Part shown: positions 36,193 to 48,831 of the stretch, one piece after another
Layout: the number at the start of each line of letters is the position of its first letter
How positions within the stretch are numbered: position 1 is the stretch's first letter
DNA from: Linum tenue
Taxonomy: Eukaryota; Streptophyta; Magnoliopsida; Malpighiales; Linaceae
Length of the DNA stretch: 64,000 nucleotides
NCBI GenBank assembly: GCA_946122785.1
Contig: CAMGYJ010000002.1
Span: forward strand, 10,352,339 to 10,416,338
Reading direction: 5' to 3'
The notes under the pieces: model-generated
What the model saw: the letters and a program-made list of their open reading frames with translations, nothing else
Told to the model about the DNA's origin: nothing
The model's database searches: none
Translations under genes and position numbers: made by a program

Positions 36193-37032
36193 ATGAAATA
36201 CAGCGAAATATCCCACTTCAGCCACCCTCAACACAAGCTGAGGTACGAGTTCACCGAGTTCCCCTTCAAGTGCGACGGGTGCAAGGAGGCTGGGATCGGT
36301 TCGAGGTTCCGGTGCTCGACCTGCGACTTCGACCTCCACCAGCACTGCGCCGTACCATCCCCTTACTCCCTCCACCACCCTTTCTACACCAAGTGCTCCT
36401 TCCAGTTCTTCTCCCGCCCTCCGGGGGATGTCCCCCGCTACTGCAACGCCTGCGGGCGCGACGTGGCGGGGTTCCTGTACCACTGCAGGGACTGCGGGTT
36501 CGACCTGCACCCCTGCTGTGCCAAGCTCCCCGTTGTCATAGACGATGGGGAGGTCAAGCTGTACCTTTACAGAAAGGTCAGCTCCCCCTGCCACAGGTGT
36601 GGCAGAAAAGGGAGGAGCTGGAGTTATCGGTCCACGTGCAAGAAGTACAACTTGCACGTGGCGTGTGTTAAGGACATGTTGGTTGAGAACTGGGCCGATT
36701 TGTGTTCAAATGTTAATGAACATCGATATGTTGGATCGAGGAGCGTGAACATTGTGGGTAGTGACAGAGAATGTTATGGTTTCAGTGGAGGTGGTGGCGA
36801 CGACAGAAGAGGAGGAGGAGGAGGAGGAGGAGGAGGAGGGAGTAGTCGGAGGTTCGGGACGAGGATTCCGACGTTGAAGAACACGGTGAATGTTCAGAGG
36901 AAGAGTAAGGGGAAGGTGAAGAAGTGTTGTGAGGTGGCTGGGTTGGGCGTGCAGTTCATTGTTGCGGCTGTGCTTGGTGATCCAACGGCTCTTATTGCTG
37001 GCCTTGTTGGGATATTGATATCCAAGGGTTGA
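36193..37032 (+). CDS. Cysteine/histidine-rich DC1-domain protein
   Basis: A single-exon gene of 279 aa. Two clear DC1 (C1_2) zinc-binding modules: residues about 11-53 (FKCDGC, then FRCSTCDFDLHQHC) and 62-110 (RYCNACG, then YHCRDCGFDLHPCC). A third, degenerate module at about 117-160 keeps CHRCG and YNLHVAC. After it come a low-complexity linker with a run of about ten Gly (a GGA repeat near 36810-36840), a basic patch (RKSKGKVKKCC) and a hydrophobic C-terminal segment (about 252-279) that could anchor in a membrane. DC1 proteins are a large plant family, some linked to stress or defence signalling; no specific function can be assigned. Confidence 0.9.
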   Translation: MKYSEISHFSHPQHKLRYEFTEFPFKCDGCKEAGIGSRFRCSTCDFDLHQHCAVPSPYSLHHPFYTKCSFQFFSRPPGDVPRYCNACGRDVAGFLYHCRDCGFDLHPCCAKLPVVIDDGEVKLYLYRKVSSPCHRCGRKGRSWSYRSTCKKYNLHVACVKDMLVENWADLCSNVNEHRYVGSRSVNIVGSDRECYGFSGGGGDDRRGGGGGGGGGGSSRRFGTRIPTLKNTVNVQRKSKGKVKKCCEVAGLGVQFIVAAVLGDPTALIAGLVGILISKG

Positions 37033-38136
37033 TGTTACGTTGTTGGTAATGGGGAATATTAGGAAGGGTGTGGTGTTAAGCAAGGTCTGTTGATCAACAG
37101 TTTAGTACTGTTGATTGCTTTAATGAATAAATGTAGTTCTTTCAAGAGGAAAGTGCAAATGGCAACTTAAGGATTATGTGGGAAAAGCATATGCAATGTA
37201 CATATTCGTGTTAATGAATGTTTAATGGTTCTTGAAAGTTATGTCTTGGATGTTGGTGATAATGAATTTTTGAGATGATTCTTGTAGAATTTTGTTTTAA
37301 TGAAGGATCATTGTCGAGTTTCGATGAGACAAAATCTTGTATTTGAAAGGAAGTGATAAAGAAATTATGGTGAGGATGAGGATTATAGATCCATCATCAT
37401 ATCTTAAATATAAGAGAATTTCAATCTTTGGAATGGATGAATCATTCTTCATTCGAATAAAGTATAAGTGTAATCATGTAGATTAAGTTTTTTCAGTAGA
37501 AAGACCAAGTTGATTATTATAAAAATTGCAAAAGAAATGGAATAAATCATTCCGATTGTCAACTTAGAATTTCTTACTCTCTCTTTATTATTTGTCTTTA
37601 ACAATCTATTGACTCAATCTTATATTTGAACTTGGAATTTTCTTGACAATTTTAAATTGTAGCTCCTTTTTATTGTATTTATAAACATGTAAATTTTTAA
37701 TTTTTCCTTATAACATTATAAACGAACTTAAATACTGAGATTACACACTATATCTAACTCGAATGTTAATCTTTTTGTAACCATTTATTCTATTGTCAAT
37801 TTTCTAAATTAATATTCCAGAACTAGTCAGCCAACAAAAGAAAAAAAAAAGATTATCAAAATAAAAAAGCTAAAAAATCATCTTCCTCCCTTGTGTTATT
37901 GTTGTAAGTTACAACATCCTAAACTATTGCCTAAAATGAGAATAAACAAAAAGAAAATCGCACAAAATAAACAAATTTTCTTTTTCTTCCTTCTCCCATC
38001 TCTATCCAATCAATCTCTCAAAGAAATGATCCCTCCATTCCCTTGATTCAAAATCCAGTAAAAAAAAAATTACAGTGATCTGCCATTTCCATCCAGGAAA
38101 ACAACAGCAAAGAATTCCCTCTCTTCCGCCATTTCC
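37033..38136. other. Intergenic region between the DC1 gene and the receptor kinase gene
   Basis: Contains the DC1 gene's 3' region (AATAAA-like signals near 37125) and presumably the promoter and 5' leader of the receptor kinase. AT-rich; nothing else recognised. Confidence 0.5.
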
Positions 38137-38175
38137 TTGTCCTTGGAGAACCATTTTCCCTCTCGCAGAGGGAAG

Positions 38176-40881
38176 ATGGCGACAGAAAGAATAAGAAAAA
38201 AACCAGGAAGAAGAATGAAAACTCCTTCATCACTACCGCCAAATTCAAAACCAAGCTCGACCCATTACGGCTCGTCGACGGAACCCCAATACCCATATCA
38301 TGGAATGGCCGCCGCCGCCGCATTTGCCACGTTCCTCTTGCTGAGCTCCATCCCGTCCTTTGCCGCCGGCGCGCCATTTGTGCCGGACGACCGATTCCTA
38401 ATCGCCTGCGGATCCAAGAGCCAGCTCCAACTCCCCGACGGCCGCACGTTCATGAGCGACGAAGAAGCCAAAGGGTTCCTCAAGAGCGAAGAGAACAATC
38501 TCGCCTCCGTTCCTTCCGCCGACGTCCCTTCCTCTGTTTACCTAAACGCGAGGATTTTCACCGCCGAGGCAACCTATAGTTTCACCCTAAAATCCCCCGG
38601 ATGGCATTGGGTTCGCCTCTATTTCTACCCACTGAAGAACAATAACAAGGATTTGAAAACGGCTAGGTTTACGGTGACGACGGATAAATACGTTCTCCTC
38701 CACGATTTCAATCAGGGGAACGAGACCGCCGTTTTCAAAGAGTACCTTCTCCACCTAACAGACCAGATCTTCTCGATCCACTTCAAGCCCACGAAAGATT
38801 CCGCAGCTTTTATCAACGGGATTGAAATTGTTTCCGCTCCCGACGAATTGATCGCCGATGAAGGAACTGGGCTTTTCCCGGTGAGCGGATTCCCTGGCTT
38901 GACCAATTACGGGTACCAGGTTGTTTACAGGTTGAATATGGGTGGGAGTTTGATTACTCCGAAGAATGATACTTTGGGGAGGACATGGGATAATGATAGG
39001 CGTTACCTTAAGGCGGAGGTTTTGGCTCAGAATGTAACAGTCCCTACCTCGGCGATTAACTATGGGAAGACGATTACGCCATTGATAGCGCCGCCTTACG
39101 TGTACGCAACTGCCGATAAGATGGCTGATGCGCAAACGAACGAGGCCAATTTCAATATTACCTGGAATTTGGATGCTGACCCTTCGTTTAATTATCTGAT
39201 CCGGCTTCATTTCTGTGACATTGTGAGCAGGTCTTTGAATTCTCTCTACTTCAATGTGTATATCAATGAGAGAACAGCCATCGCTTCGCTGGATTTGTCT
39301 GGGCTTACAGGTCAATTGGCATCTCCATACTTCAAAGATATTGTGGTGAGTTCTGCGTTGATAACTAAAGGGCTTGTAGTTGAGATTGGTCCTACGCATG
39401 TGGATACAGGAAGTAAAGATGCTGTTTTGAATGGTTTGGAAGTGCTGAAGATGAGCAATTCTGTTGATAGCTTGGATGGAGAGTTTGGTATTGATGGGCG
39501 GCAAGCTATAGCGAATCGCAACACGGTTGCAGCTGTTGGGTTTGCGATGATGTTTGGGGCTTTTGTGGGTCTGGGTGCAATGGTGATGAAGTGGCATAAA
39601 AGGCCACAGGATTGGCAGAGAAGGAACAGTTTCTCCTCGTGGTTGCTTCCTCTCCACGCTGGTGATAGTAGTTTCCTCTCCAAGGGCTCATTGGGTTCCC
39701 ACAAGTCGAACTTCCACTCATCGACATTTGGGTTGGGGCGATTCTTCTCCCTCGCGGAGTTGCAGGAAGCTACCAAGAACTTCGATTCGAGCTTCATAAT
39801 CGGGGTGGGAGGGTTTGGAAATGTGTATCTTTGTGAGATTGATGAGGGCACCAAAGTTGCTGTGAAGAGAGGGAACCCACAATCCGAGCAAGGGATCAAC
39901 GAGTTTCAGACAGAGATTCAGATGTTGTCGAAGCTGAGGCATAGGCATTTGGTTTCGTTGATCGGATACTGTGATGAGAACGATGAGATGATCTTGGTTT
40001 ACGAGTTCATGTCTCAAGGACCCTTTAGAGACCATCTCTATGGCAAGAACTTGCCCCCATTGTCGTGGAAGCAGAGGCTGGAGATCTGCATTGGTTCAGC
40101 TCGTGGACTGCATTACCTGCACACAGGGACAGCACAAGGGATCATTCACAGGGATGTCAAGACGACGAACATCTTGCTCGATGATGCATTTGTGGCTAAA
40201 GTTGCTGACTTTGGATTGTCGAAAGATGGGCAGATGGGGCAGAACCATGTGAGCACTGCTGTGAAGGGAAGCTTTGGGTACTTGGATCCAGAGTATTTCA
40301 GGAGGCAGCAGCTGACTGACAAATCTGATGTGTATTCCTTTGGGGTGGTGTTGCTAGAGGCATTGTGTGCTAGGCCGGCGATTAATCCAGCACTGCCGAG
40401 GGAGCAAGTGAATTTGGCTGAGTGGGCTATGCAGTGGAAGAGGAAAGGGTTGTTGGAGAAGATCATCGATCCTCATCTTGCCGGGGCTATCTGCCCCGAA
40501 TCGATGACCAAATTCGCTGAGGCTGCGGAGAAATGCTTGGCTGAACATGGTGTGGATAGGCCTAGCATGGGAGATGTGTTGTGGAACTTGGAGTATGCAT
40601 TGCAGCTTCAAGAGCAGTTCTTACAAGGGAAGAATGGAGATGATAATGGGGATAAAGAATCTCCAACAGGAGCACCTGGTGCAGCTCCTGCTGCTGCTAC
40701 TACTGTTCCTGTTGCTGCCTCACCAGCTTCATTGCCACCTGCTGCTCCCCAGACCTCTGATTCTTCTTCTTCGCGGGACAAGGAGAATCAGAATCGAGGA
40801 GGGCCAAGTGAAGTTCCTGCCATTAGTGAACACTCTGGCACTGCCATGTTTGCACAATTCTCTGACCTAAGTGGAAGGTAA
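38176..40881 (+). CDS. CrRLK1L receptor-like kinase, BUPS1/BUPS2-like (malectin-like)
   Basis: A single exon of 901 aa from this ATG. A hydrophobic segment at about 44-65 is the likely signal peptide. The extracellular part (about 70-430) holds the tandem malectin-like domains of CrRLK1L proteins; a membrane helix lies at about 450-472. The kinase has the Gly loop GVGGFGNVY (from 543), Lys564 in [14 protein letters not shown] (Asp660) and ADFGLSK (Asp678), so it should be active. The juxtamembrane [18 protein letters not shown] and the C-terminal HSGTAMF stretch match, from memory, Arabidopsis BUPS1/2, pollen-tube receptors of RALF peptides that keep the tube wall intact. The frame also has ATGs at 38137 (914 aa) and 38305 (858 aa, which puts the signal peptide at the very N-terminus). 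I chose 38176 because it keeps an IRKKP motif recalled from the family. Confidence 0.93.
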   Translation: MATERIRKKPGRRMKTPSSLPPNSKPSSTHYGSSTEPQYPYHGMAAAAAFATFLLLSSIPSFAAGAPFVPDDRFLIACGSKSQLQLPDGRTFMSDEEAKGFLKSEENNLASVPSADVPSSVYLNARIFTAEATYSFTLKSPGWHWVRLYFYPLKNNNKDLKTARFTVTTDKYVLLHDFNQGNETAVFKEYLLHLTDQIFSIHFKPTKDSAAFINGIEIVSAPDELIADEGTGLFPVSGFPGLTNYGYQVVYRLNMGGSLITPKNDTLGRTWDNDRRYLKAEVLAQNVTVPTSAINYGKTITPLIAPPYVYATADKMADAQTNEANFNITWNLDADPSFNYLIRLHFCDIVSRSLNSLYFNVYINERTAIASLDLSGLTGQLASPYFKDIVVSSALITKGLVVEIGPTHVDTGSKDAVLNGLEVLKMSNSVDSLDGEFGIDGRQAIANRNTVAAVGFAMMFGAFVGLGAMVMKWHKRPQDWQRRNSFSSWLLPLHAGDSSFLSKGSLGSHKSNFHSSTFGLGRFFSLAELQEATKNFDSSFIIGVGGFGNVYLCEIDEGTKVAVKRGNPQSEQGINEFQTEIQMLSKLRHRHLVSLIGYCDENDEMILVYEFMSQGPFRDHLYGKNLPPLSWKQRLEICIGSARGLHYLHTGTAQGIIHRDVKTTNILLDDAFVAKVADFGLSKDGQMGQNHVSTAVKGSFGYLDPEYFRRQQLTDKSDVYSFGVVLLEALCARPAINPALPREQVNLAEWAMQWKRKGLLEKIIDPHLAGAICPESMTKFAEAAEKCLAEHGVDRPSMGDVLWNLEYALQLQEQFLQGKNGDDNGDKESPTGAPGAAPAAATTVPVAASPASLPPAAPQTSDSSSSRDKENQNRGGPSEVPAISEHSGTAMFAQFSDLSGR

Positions 40882-42924
40882 CCCATATGCCATGAAGATC
40901 ACCATCACTTGATACATTTGTTGGAGTTGGCATAAGATCTACAAAGAAGATGTAGGATATGTAGAAGGGTTTGGAGGGATCATCCTCAACATATATATGG
41001 GAATGGAATAGTACATTGCTTGAGCAGAAAGTTTGCTTTTTTCCCCCTTGTACACTGGTGTTTGTATAGTATGTTTTATCAAGTCCTTACCACCTTCTTC
41101 CTCCTCATTTCTTTGGGTGAAATCTTCCTCCTCATCTTTACTGTTTGAATATTCGTATGAAATTTGTAACTGGTGACCTACCCTCATCCTAATTATTGTT
41201 GTAAAACCTGGTATGGAAATGGAGGTGATCATAATTACATATACATTCATTCTTCTACTCTTCTTCTCCTAATTCAGAAGAACCTAGGATATGACAGATT
41301 TCTAGTCATTTGAATGTAGAACTGGGTCAAATAGAGACAAGCAAATGAAAATGGCAGATGTGGCTTGATTACAAGTCTTATTGAACTCTTTTTTTCTTCT
41401 TCTTCTTTTATAATGAAGTCTTATTGAACTCTTACATGTTCTTAAAAACAATCTTAATTTATGATGAATTTTAGGTCTTCTTGTTGTTCATTATAGATCT
41501 AAACTATCATGAAAAATTAAATTCCGTTATTCCATATGATTTTGACGAGTATGTTGGCCAAGCAAAAATAAACAAAGTTGAAGCGTTATGTCCCTTTGTT
41601 TATCAAGAAGCAAATTAGGCTATCATGGAATCCAATCTTTGCCCTCTTGATTATCAATATTTTTTTTAATGAATTCGATAATCCTGAGAAAAATTATCAT
41701 AACCAAATAGATCGTTTGAAGACGTGACCACGATCATAGTATCTATTTCATAATCAATAGGTCAAATTATTTATACAATTATACTAAAATATGACCACAA
41801 TAACATAGTTTAGATGGATCCTTAAATCTATTTCTTCTCATCAAAATAATATTTAAACACCATCTAATTCTCTTTTTCTTTTTTTTTACAAATAAACACC
41901 ATCTAATTCAATCCCTATGAGTAAAAGAAAAACTAAAATATCAATAGTTGAAACAGTAAAAGAAAATAGAAGGAACAATACAACAATTAGCACACCTTTA
42001 GTTTTAGGAAAAAGGTTTTAAGCCTTTCCCATCCCTCCATCGTTCCAGCTCCATACCACCTCCCAAACAACTCCCCCTTCCTTCCTGGCCGCCAATTCCC
42101 TCCTTTTTATCCTTCCCCAGTTATGCTCTCTTTGGCTTTGCTTCCAAATTTAGCTCATATAAACACAACAAATCCTCTACAAAAGCAAGTTCCTCTCTCT
42201 ATCTCTCTACTTCCTCCGCCTTCTCTTCTCATGACATGGAAAGTCCAACCCCAAGAATGACTTTCAACATGGAGTCTTTGAGGAGTAATCTCCCCCATAA
42301 GTAAAGCTTCATGGCAATTTCAGAACCCACCTCCTGGAATTCTCCTTCCATTGTTCTTTTCATCTTAAACAATGCTGCAACATGTTCTTTTTGAGTTTGG
42401 ACTTTGGACAGGAGAGGGTTGTCAATATATTATTCAGGAAGATCAAGGTCATTTGCATGCATCGACCTGGAAAAACCAGAACATCCTGATCTTAAGAAGA
42501 AGAAACACTGGGTCTAAAAAAAAAAGAAGAAGAAACACACAGACAGGAAGGAATTCAACTTCCCTTATAACCAATACAGGAGAGTCCCACTTCCCAACAT
42601 AACCCACATAATTTTTGTATAGAAAGTTGCAGATTTTTGTAGATTTATAATATTCTTTAGCAAAGAAATTTGTTTACATGGCACCATTTTCCAACCGAAT
42701 AAGGTACCTTGGATTAAGAGATCTCTTGAACCTAATTAGGGAAAACAGAGGTAACCTAGTTTTTACAGTTTGTGAACCAGATAAGGGGGGCAAAAGAGAC
42801 GAGGAAAAGATAGAAATGTCCTCTCTAAAAGGACCAAAACCATGCCCTGCTAAACAAAAGAATCATCATTTCCCCTAACTGGCACCAAAATTAGCTGTGT
42901 GAGAAAAACTAAAGACCCTTTCGC
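40882..42924. other. Intergenic region; possible short transcribed unit near 42.2 kb
   Basis: The receptor kinase 3' region is followed by AT-rich sequence. Near 42157 there is CATATAAACAC, then a CT-rich leader, then a 22-codon frame (42236-42304, MESPTPRMTFNMESLRSNLP...) overlapped by a shorter one from 42231. The frame ends at a sequence that could be a splice donor (CATAA/GTAAAG). I recognise neither a protein nor an RNA and cannot say whether it is expressed. Confidence 0.3.
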
Positions 42925-45900
42925 CTATCGCAACTTTTGCTTCTTATTTGTGTCTATATCCCAATGATCAAGCATGACGAGTTCTTCTTCATCATCGCCA
43001 TCGTCAATTTTGTGAACTTTCTTGTGATTTGCAGCAGTAGCTTCATTGACATCATTTGAAGGAGGATCCGTGCTGATGTCCCTAGAATCTGGAGCTTTTC
43101 TTTTATTTCCTGAAGCGCCGATCTCCTCAATATTGATTTTGACCACCACCTCTGCTTCAGCCTCGACAGTCTCTGTTTGTGATGTTTTCGAACTATCTCC
43201 ATTCCCAGTAGGGGGCTTGTCATCATCATCCTTGGGCTTCGTAGGAACTTGCGTCCATCCATGGAGAACCATTCCGTCTGGCTCGTTCTCCTCATCGAAC
43301 TCCTCCCTGTGAGAGATCATGAATGCATATTTAGAAAGTGGGTGAATAGTGAAACACATAGAGTGTTTTTTACTAAACAATTATAAGTCACACAAAAAGT
43401 TACTCAGAGAAGAAACAAACACCCTTCTTCGATCTAACTTTGCGAAGACATTTATAGCCCAACACTGATCCATCTCACGTGAATCGTAACGGAATTGTTT
43501 AAGAAATTGCTTCTATTACCCAATAAAATTTTCCAGATGATGTTTCTCGGGGAAAAGAAATCACTGGAGTTATTTTTATTTTATTGAAGTGATAGCTAAA
43601 ACAAACCTATGTTTGATATTGATATTGCAAGTGAACTCCTGCTGCAGATCCTCGACGGTTAGCATTGTTCCACTAGTAACTGGAGAAGGCAGACTAGACA
43701 GCACCTGACCATGAAATGCACAGAAAGACAATAGGTGGAAAGATCAGAAAAGGAAAAGAAATATCGCTAACTGCATTTCAATCCACAGTTTGATAAGTAA
43801 CAAGATGTACCTTCTCAAGGTTAGCAGAATAGTTAGCGATCATAGCATCGTCCAGATCATCCCCAACTTCATAAAGAAGGGAAGACCCATGCATGATCAA
43901 TGGAGAGGTCATGCTAAGCTTGGCTTTAACAATCTTTTCCACAAAATCCCTTAGCTTTGAATGATTGGTGTCGATCTCCAATGTTAATGGTGTCTGGTAG
44001 CATTTCACATCAAATTCAAATGTTAGCAAATGTCCAACAATGAGTAGATCGAAATCCATTAATTTATTACTAGAAATACAGAGAGATACTTCGGAGCAAA
44101 CACAGCAGGACTTGTTTGGCTCGAAAGGCTGCACTGGCATAATAAGCATCTTTTGGGTAACATGTTCGAGACAGTATGACATCCTGCAGCGACATAGCTA
44201 CATACTTTAGAAATGTTTTAATGACTGTCAAATTGGTAAAAATTCCCAACACCAGAGCCACTACTTAATAGCTGCAGAAGAAGAAACTAACAGGTAAAAT
44301 AGGTAATACCTGTAACTGTCGAAGTCCTTTTGCAACACCTTGATTGCTTCAATGACAATTAGGCCAGCTACAATTGCATTTGTTGTTGCAACTGCATGCA
44401 CAATGTTACCAGCAATACCTTTTGCTTCAAAAAGGCTATGCAAAGGGATCCCAAATGAAGCAGCCCGAATATTTGCAGCAGCAGTAACAAATTCAACAGC
44501 TAACGGATCATCTTTGTCAAAACAAAGGCTTCCAATCTCCTGCAGAAAAGTTTTGAGGGAACAAATGAGTACCAAGCAATACAAGGGCATCATCCATCTC
44601 TTTCATTGAAGAGAACAAATCAGCAAACCTTTTCTCTTTTTCCAAAGAACAACTTCAAAGCCTCGAAAAAAACTCTCGAATTATCCTTAAGGCTCCAGAG
44701 ATCCTGTGGATTCTTCAGGCCCAAAGATGCCATAGCAGACACCGACAAAGGATCACCAGCTGAGCCAGCTTTATCTGAATTTCCATTTTGCTGCATCAGT
44801 TCAGCAGATATAACATCTCTACTGTATATGGGTCTGGGCTTGTTTCGACTTTTCCATGTCTCTTCATTAGATAAAGCTTGTTCAATATTATAACCGAACA
44901 CGTGGTCATATATTCTCCTCCCATACTGTTCAATGCTTTCATTAGCTTTGCGTTCAAACACATCTTCAGCTTGCTCCGATGAGCCTGTGGAATCACTCGA
45001 GCGGACATTTAAATCATTGTCCTGATTTTTGTCACCAAACAACTTTGCAAACAGAAGTTCTTTTGCCCAAACAATACAGTGAACAAACTGCATTTTGAAA
45101 CGAGGAGCGAGTTAAACACTTGACCAAAACTTCAATTTAGATGCAATTTACAGAAAATCTATTAAGTTATGCCAGCAGCAAAGAAACAGACTCCGCAAGT
45201 GTTCATTCAGAAAGAAAGATTTGACTGGCACCAGATGGAACCCGAAATGCACAATTCACTTAACAAATACCTTTGATGGAGTGCTAGTAATTGTGCAAAC
45301 AGGATATGTCTTGGGAGAAGGTTTGGGATTACATTCGTAGCAATCAGTTCTTCCTTTAACGTGTACTGACACCTGCAACGACAACCAATTACAAGACCTG
45401 CGTCATTCGACAGTTATCGAAAACAATACAGATTCTAATCCGTAACAGAACTCTTCTTCAGGGAGGTGAGAAAATCAGACAAAAATGAGAGTAGTAATGA
45501 TTGGAAACATCAAAGATACAGGCAAGCACAATGAGCACGTTTAAGTGCTTCGCACAATGATCAAATTGCTCTTCGCATAGAGTTTTCAAACAGAAAAACC
45601 ATCAATTGATGAGAAAACAAGAAGGTAAATACGCAAGCGTGCAGAAAAAAGAGGCCGCTCAACGATAACAAAATTATATAATTGTGGATTCTGTGAAATG
45701 AACAAGATAACAAAGCTCACCTGCCCTAGGAAGCCAGTAGTTCCACTCTCCACCAAAGGAACTTCAGCGGCCAGACACAAGCGATTTACATGTCGCCTTG
45801 CATCTAAGTTGTCAAGCCCATTCAGTACAACATTGAATTGCTTGAAGAAGTCCACATTGAAGTTAGAATCTTTCACGTTTGCATGGTATGAACTGATGCT

Positions 45901-46961
45901 AATATGAGGCCTGAATCTCAGTACAGCATCTCTAGCAACCTCCAAGCATTATCGAAAATTATTAGTCAAACCCACAACTGACGAGAAAAATATAACAGAC
46001 AAGGGCGATGGGCACAAAAGCTTACCTTGGCCTTAGACTGCCCAACATGCTTCTGACGAAACAAAAACTGCCTATTAAGGTTGCTAACTTCAATAGTATC
46101 CATGTCGATCTGCAAAGAAAAACGTAAAGTTACATCAGACCAAGTTTGAAAACTAGTTATGCAGCTTAGTCTAATCACCGGAATTAAAAAAACAAATCGT
46201 GAGAACACTTGCATCTTAAATCTGGAAAACAAACTTAGTACATCTTTTGGCCAAAGCAGAAGCTGGAAAATAGAAAACTTTGCAAACTCCACAATCTTCT
46301 ATGAATTAACTGGCACTAAATGAACAAGCTCGTCCATGATCCCAACGGTTCCTATGAATAACAACTGGGAGAAGTTGTTGTCGGGTTGCATGCACCTTCC
46401 CCATCTCATGAGAATTGTGATAATTATAAATTGCAAAGTTACTACTCTAAAGGACAAGCAATGAACTGCCAATTATAGCAAACAAATTTCTCTCAAACCC
46501 GCAGTCAAAGGTTGCTATTTCTCTCATAAATAGTTAACGTAGCAGCGCTAAACCCTTCAACCCAGAAACAAAAAATCCCCCAGACGAGAGAAACTCCTCG
46601 TCAAAAAGACCGTTGGTAATCTAAGAACCAGAATTATAGAAAAGGATGGAAAACTGAAAATCATAACTTGGAATAATCAAGACCCGAGAAGGGGAAAACT
46701 GAAACGTTCGGAGCAAATACATACAATATGAATATCCTCGAAGCCGGAGAGGGCAAGGGTCTTGAGAAGCTCGCATCCAATCCCACCTGCTCCAACCATA
46801 AGCACTTTGGCGCCCTAAAAAACAAAACCCAGAAGCAAGAACATGAATCAGACGAAACCCTTAACACTGGCCCAGCTCCTAAACTGGGTTTTTGTGGAGT
46901 TTGTGTGATTGAGAACTTGAAACGATACCTTGATAGCGGGAGACTGCTGCAGGGACGCCAT
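42925..46961 (-). CDS. SAE2: SUMO-activating enzyme subunit 2 (SAE2/UBA2)
   Basis: Eleven minus-strand exons with GT-AG ends and consistent phase: 46929-46961, 46725-46814, 46026-46109, 45721-45939, 45271-45372, 44629-45087, 44310-44539, 44090-44183, 43811-43993, 43607-43704, 42925-43306. They give 657 aa. SAE2 with SAE1 adenylates SUMO, holds it as a thioester and passes it to the E2 in the nucleus. Visible features: nucleotide-binding VGAGGIG (18-24), [14 protein letters not shown], catalytic Cys168 in YPVCTIT, zinc-binding pairs CYEC (153/156) and CCVC (432-435), the conserved [14 protein letters not shown] helix region, and a ubiquitin-fold domain ending about residue 530 ([17 protein letters not shown]). 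The C-terminal tail is charged with basic clusters (NKRKAP, NKKQKLR) that could be nuclear signals; it makes the protein somewhat longer than the Arabidopsis one. No damage seen. Confidence 0.96.
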
Positions 46962-47266
46962 TGGGAACGGAGTGGAGACCCGGAAGAGAGTGACAGATGG
47001 AGTAGACGAAGTAGAGAACGAGAGGGAAAGAGGGGGGAAGAAGTTGCAAGTCTGCTCTAATTGATTCACAGAAGTCGTCTGCAGGCAAAAAAGAAGACGA
47101 AGAAAGGGAAGGTTTCAACAAAAAAAAAAGGGGAGGTGAAACGTGAAAGAGTGAGAGTGGTATTGAAGAATCGAACTCGGGACTTAGAGATGAGCAAAAC
47201 AGCCTATGAGAGTTATTAGCACCAGTTCGACATAAATGAATTTCATAAGTTTTGAAGAATTTATTT

Positions 47267-48822
47267 GGCAAAATACACTTTCATAGCCAAAACTTTGACG
47301 ATTGTGATAATAATAACCATTTTTGGCGAAATACCAGATATAGCCAGAATTTTGAATGTTTGATGACAAATATAGCCATTTCCGTTACATTCTTTAACGG
47401 CGTCACTCACACCGTTAGTCAAATTAACGGAATGCTTACATGGCTGTCAACTTAACCGACACATCATCACCAACTCAACAACACTTGCCACATGAATACC
47501 ATGTCATATTTTAATTTAAAAATAAATAAAAAATCACAAATATTTCTCATTCTCTCTCCTCTCCCACCACTCATGTTGTCGACCCCTAATTCCTTCCGCA
47601 GCTCGCGACCCCTAATTCCTTCCGCCGACGAGTGAAAAGAACCCTAATTCCTTCACCCCTTTACCTGCAATCTTTACGCCGTGTTTGCCCCTTTCCCATC
47701 AATCTTTCCACTGCTCCCATTTCCACTCTTTCGTTGTGGATCGATGATGGTGGACGCGAGAGGTGGCGTGCGGCTTTGATGGCGATGAAGAACGGCGGCA
47801 GGAGGGAGGCCTGGCGACGGTGATGGCAACGACGACGCGGCGGCAAGATGTCGTCGACGGACGACGGAGGCAGACGCGTTGCAGAAGGGAGGCCTGACGA
47901 CGGTGATGGAGGTCTGGCGATAGCAGGGCGGGCTCGTATCGACGATGACGGCGAGTTAGAAGCGCCATTTACGTTTAGCATCTCTCGGATCTGTGGTTTC
48001 TGAATCTGCTGGGGCAACATTGACGAGTGGAGGGTAGAGGAGAGGAGCGGCTGCAACTATTCTACTCTGGTTCTTGTAATCAGACGGAAGCAGAATCGCC
48101 GCCAATCTCCCCCTTCGTATCCAACCTCTTCCTAACCCTAATCTTCCGGCTCCTTCAGATCTCAACCTCAAAATCCGGTGACCGCTTTCAGATCATCCCT
48201 AATCGAAGCCGACTCTGTCTCGTTCCACCCGGAGATGATAATTTCCTCCTAGAAAGAGCAGAGCATGAGCGAGAGGCCCGTTGGGAATTCTAGACAAGCT
48301 CTATGACGATTCGAAGGGCAGAGCCGCGTTGGGGGAGCTCTCTGACGGTTCGACTGCTTCTGAAAGGGACGAGAAGGAAGAAGGTGAAGGGACGAGGCAG
48401 TGGGACGAAAATCTCGTCCATGGCGAAATCCATTCCCAGCCTAGTCTGGCGGCAATGCCATCGCAGGGAAGAATCGAGATGGCGATGGAGGTGGGGAGAG
48501 GGCGGAGAACAGAGGGTAGGTTGGGTGAGAGAAGTTTTTTTTTTTGTTTTATTTATTAGTTTTTATTTTTCATAAATCAAAAGACCCATCCATTTAAAAT
48601 ATTTTAATTTTAATTATTGTTATTTTTTATAAAAAATTAGTAAATCCACGTGGGAAATACGTACAGACAAAAATCGCCAGATCAGACGATTCGTTAGTCC
48701 AGTCAGCACGTTAACTCACACCGTCAAAGAATTGGACGGAAGTGCCTATTTTTGGTATTTCTTCAAAAGTGGCTATATTTGGCAAAACAGTCAAAGTTTT
48801 GGCTACACAAGTGTATTTTGCC
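47267..48822. mobile_element. Mutator-like element with long TIRs and gene-like filler (Pack-MULE type)
   Basis: Ends GGCAAAATACACTT and AAGTGTATTTTGCC are inverted repeats that continue, with mismatches, for at least 120 bp, flanked by the perfect 9-bp duplication AATTTATTT (47258-47266 and 48823-48831). No transposase is present. The interior (47560-48535) is GC-richer and codon-like, with repeats of CCCTAATTCCTTCCG near the left, but no protein is recognised. The inverted repeats resemble those at 23857-25496. It starts about 300 bp upstream of the SAE2 start codon. Confidence 0.9.
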
Positions 48823-48831
48823 AATTTATTT

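Noticed and set aside
36138..36671. Pro/Leu-rich 177-codon frame overlapping the DC1 gene
   Set aside because: It is a frame-shifted reading of the DC1 gene; the Cys/His pattern is only in the other frame.
38755..39899. Minus-strand frames of 195-300 codons opposite the receptor kinase
   Set aside because: No family resemblance, and they lie entirely within an intact, well-conserved plus-strand exon.
42157..42900. Possible microRNA precursor in the transcribed-looking region
   Set aside because: I found neither a long hairpin nor a known plant microRNA sequence by eye.
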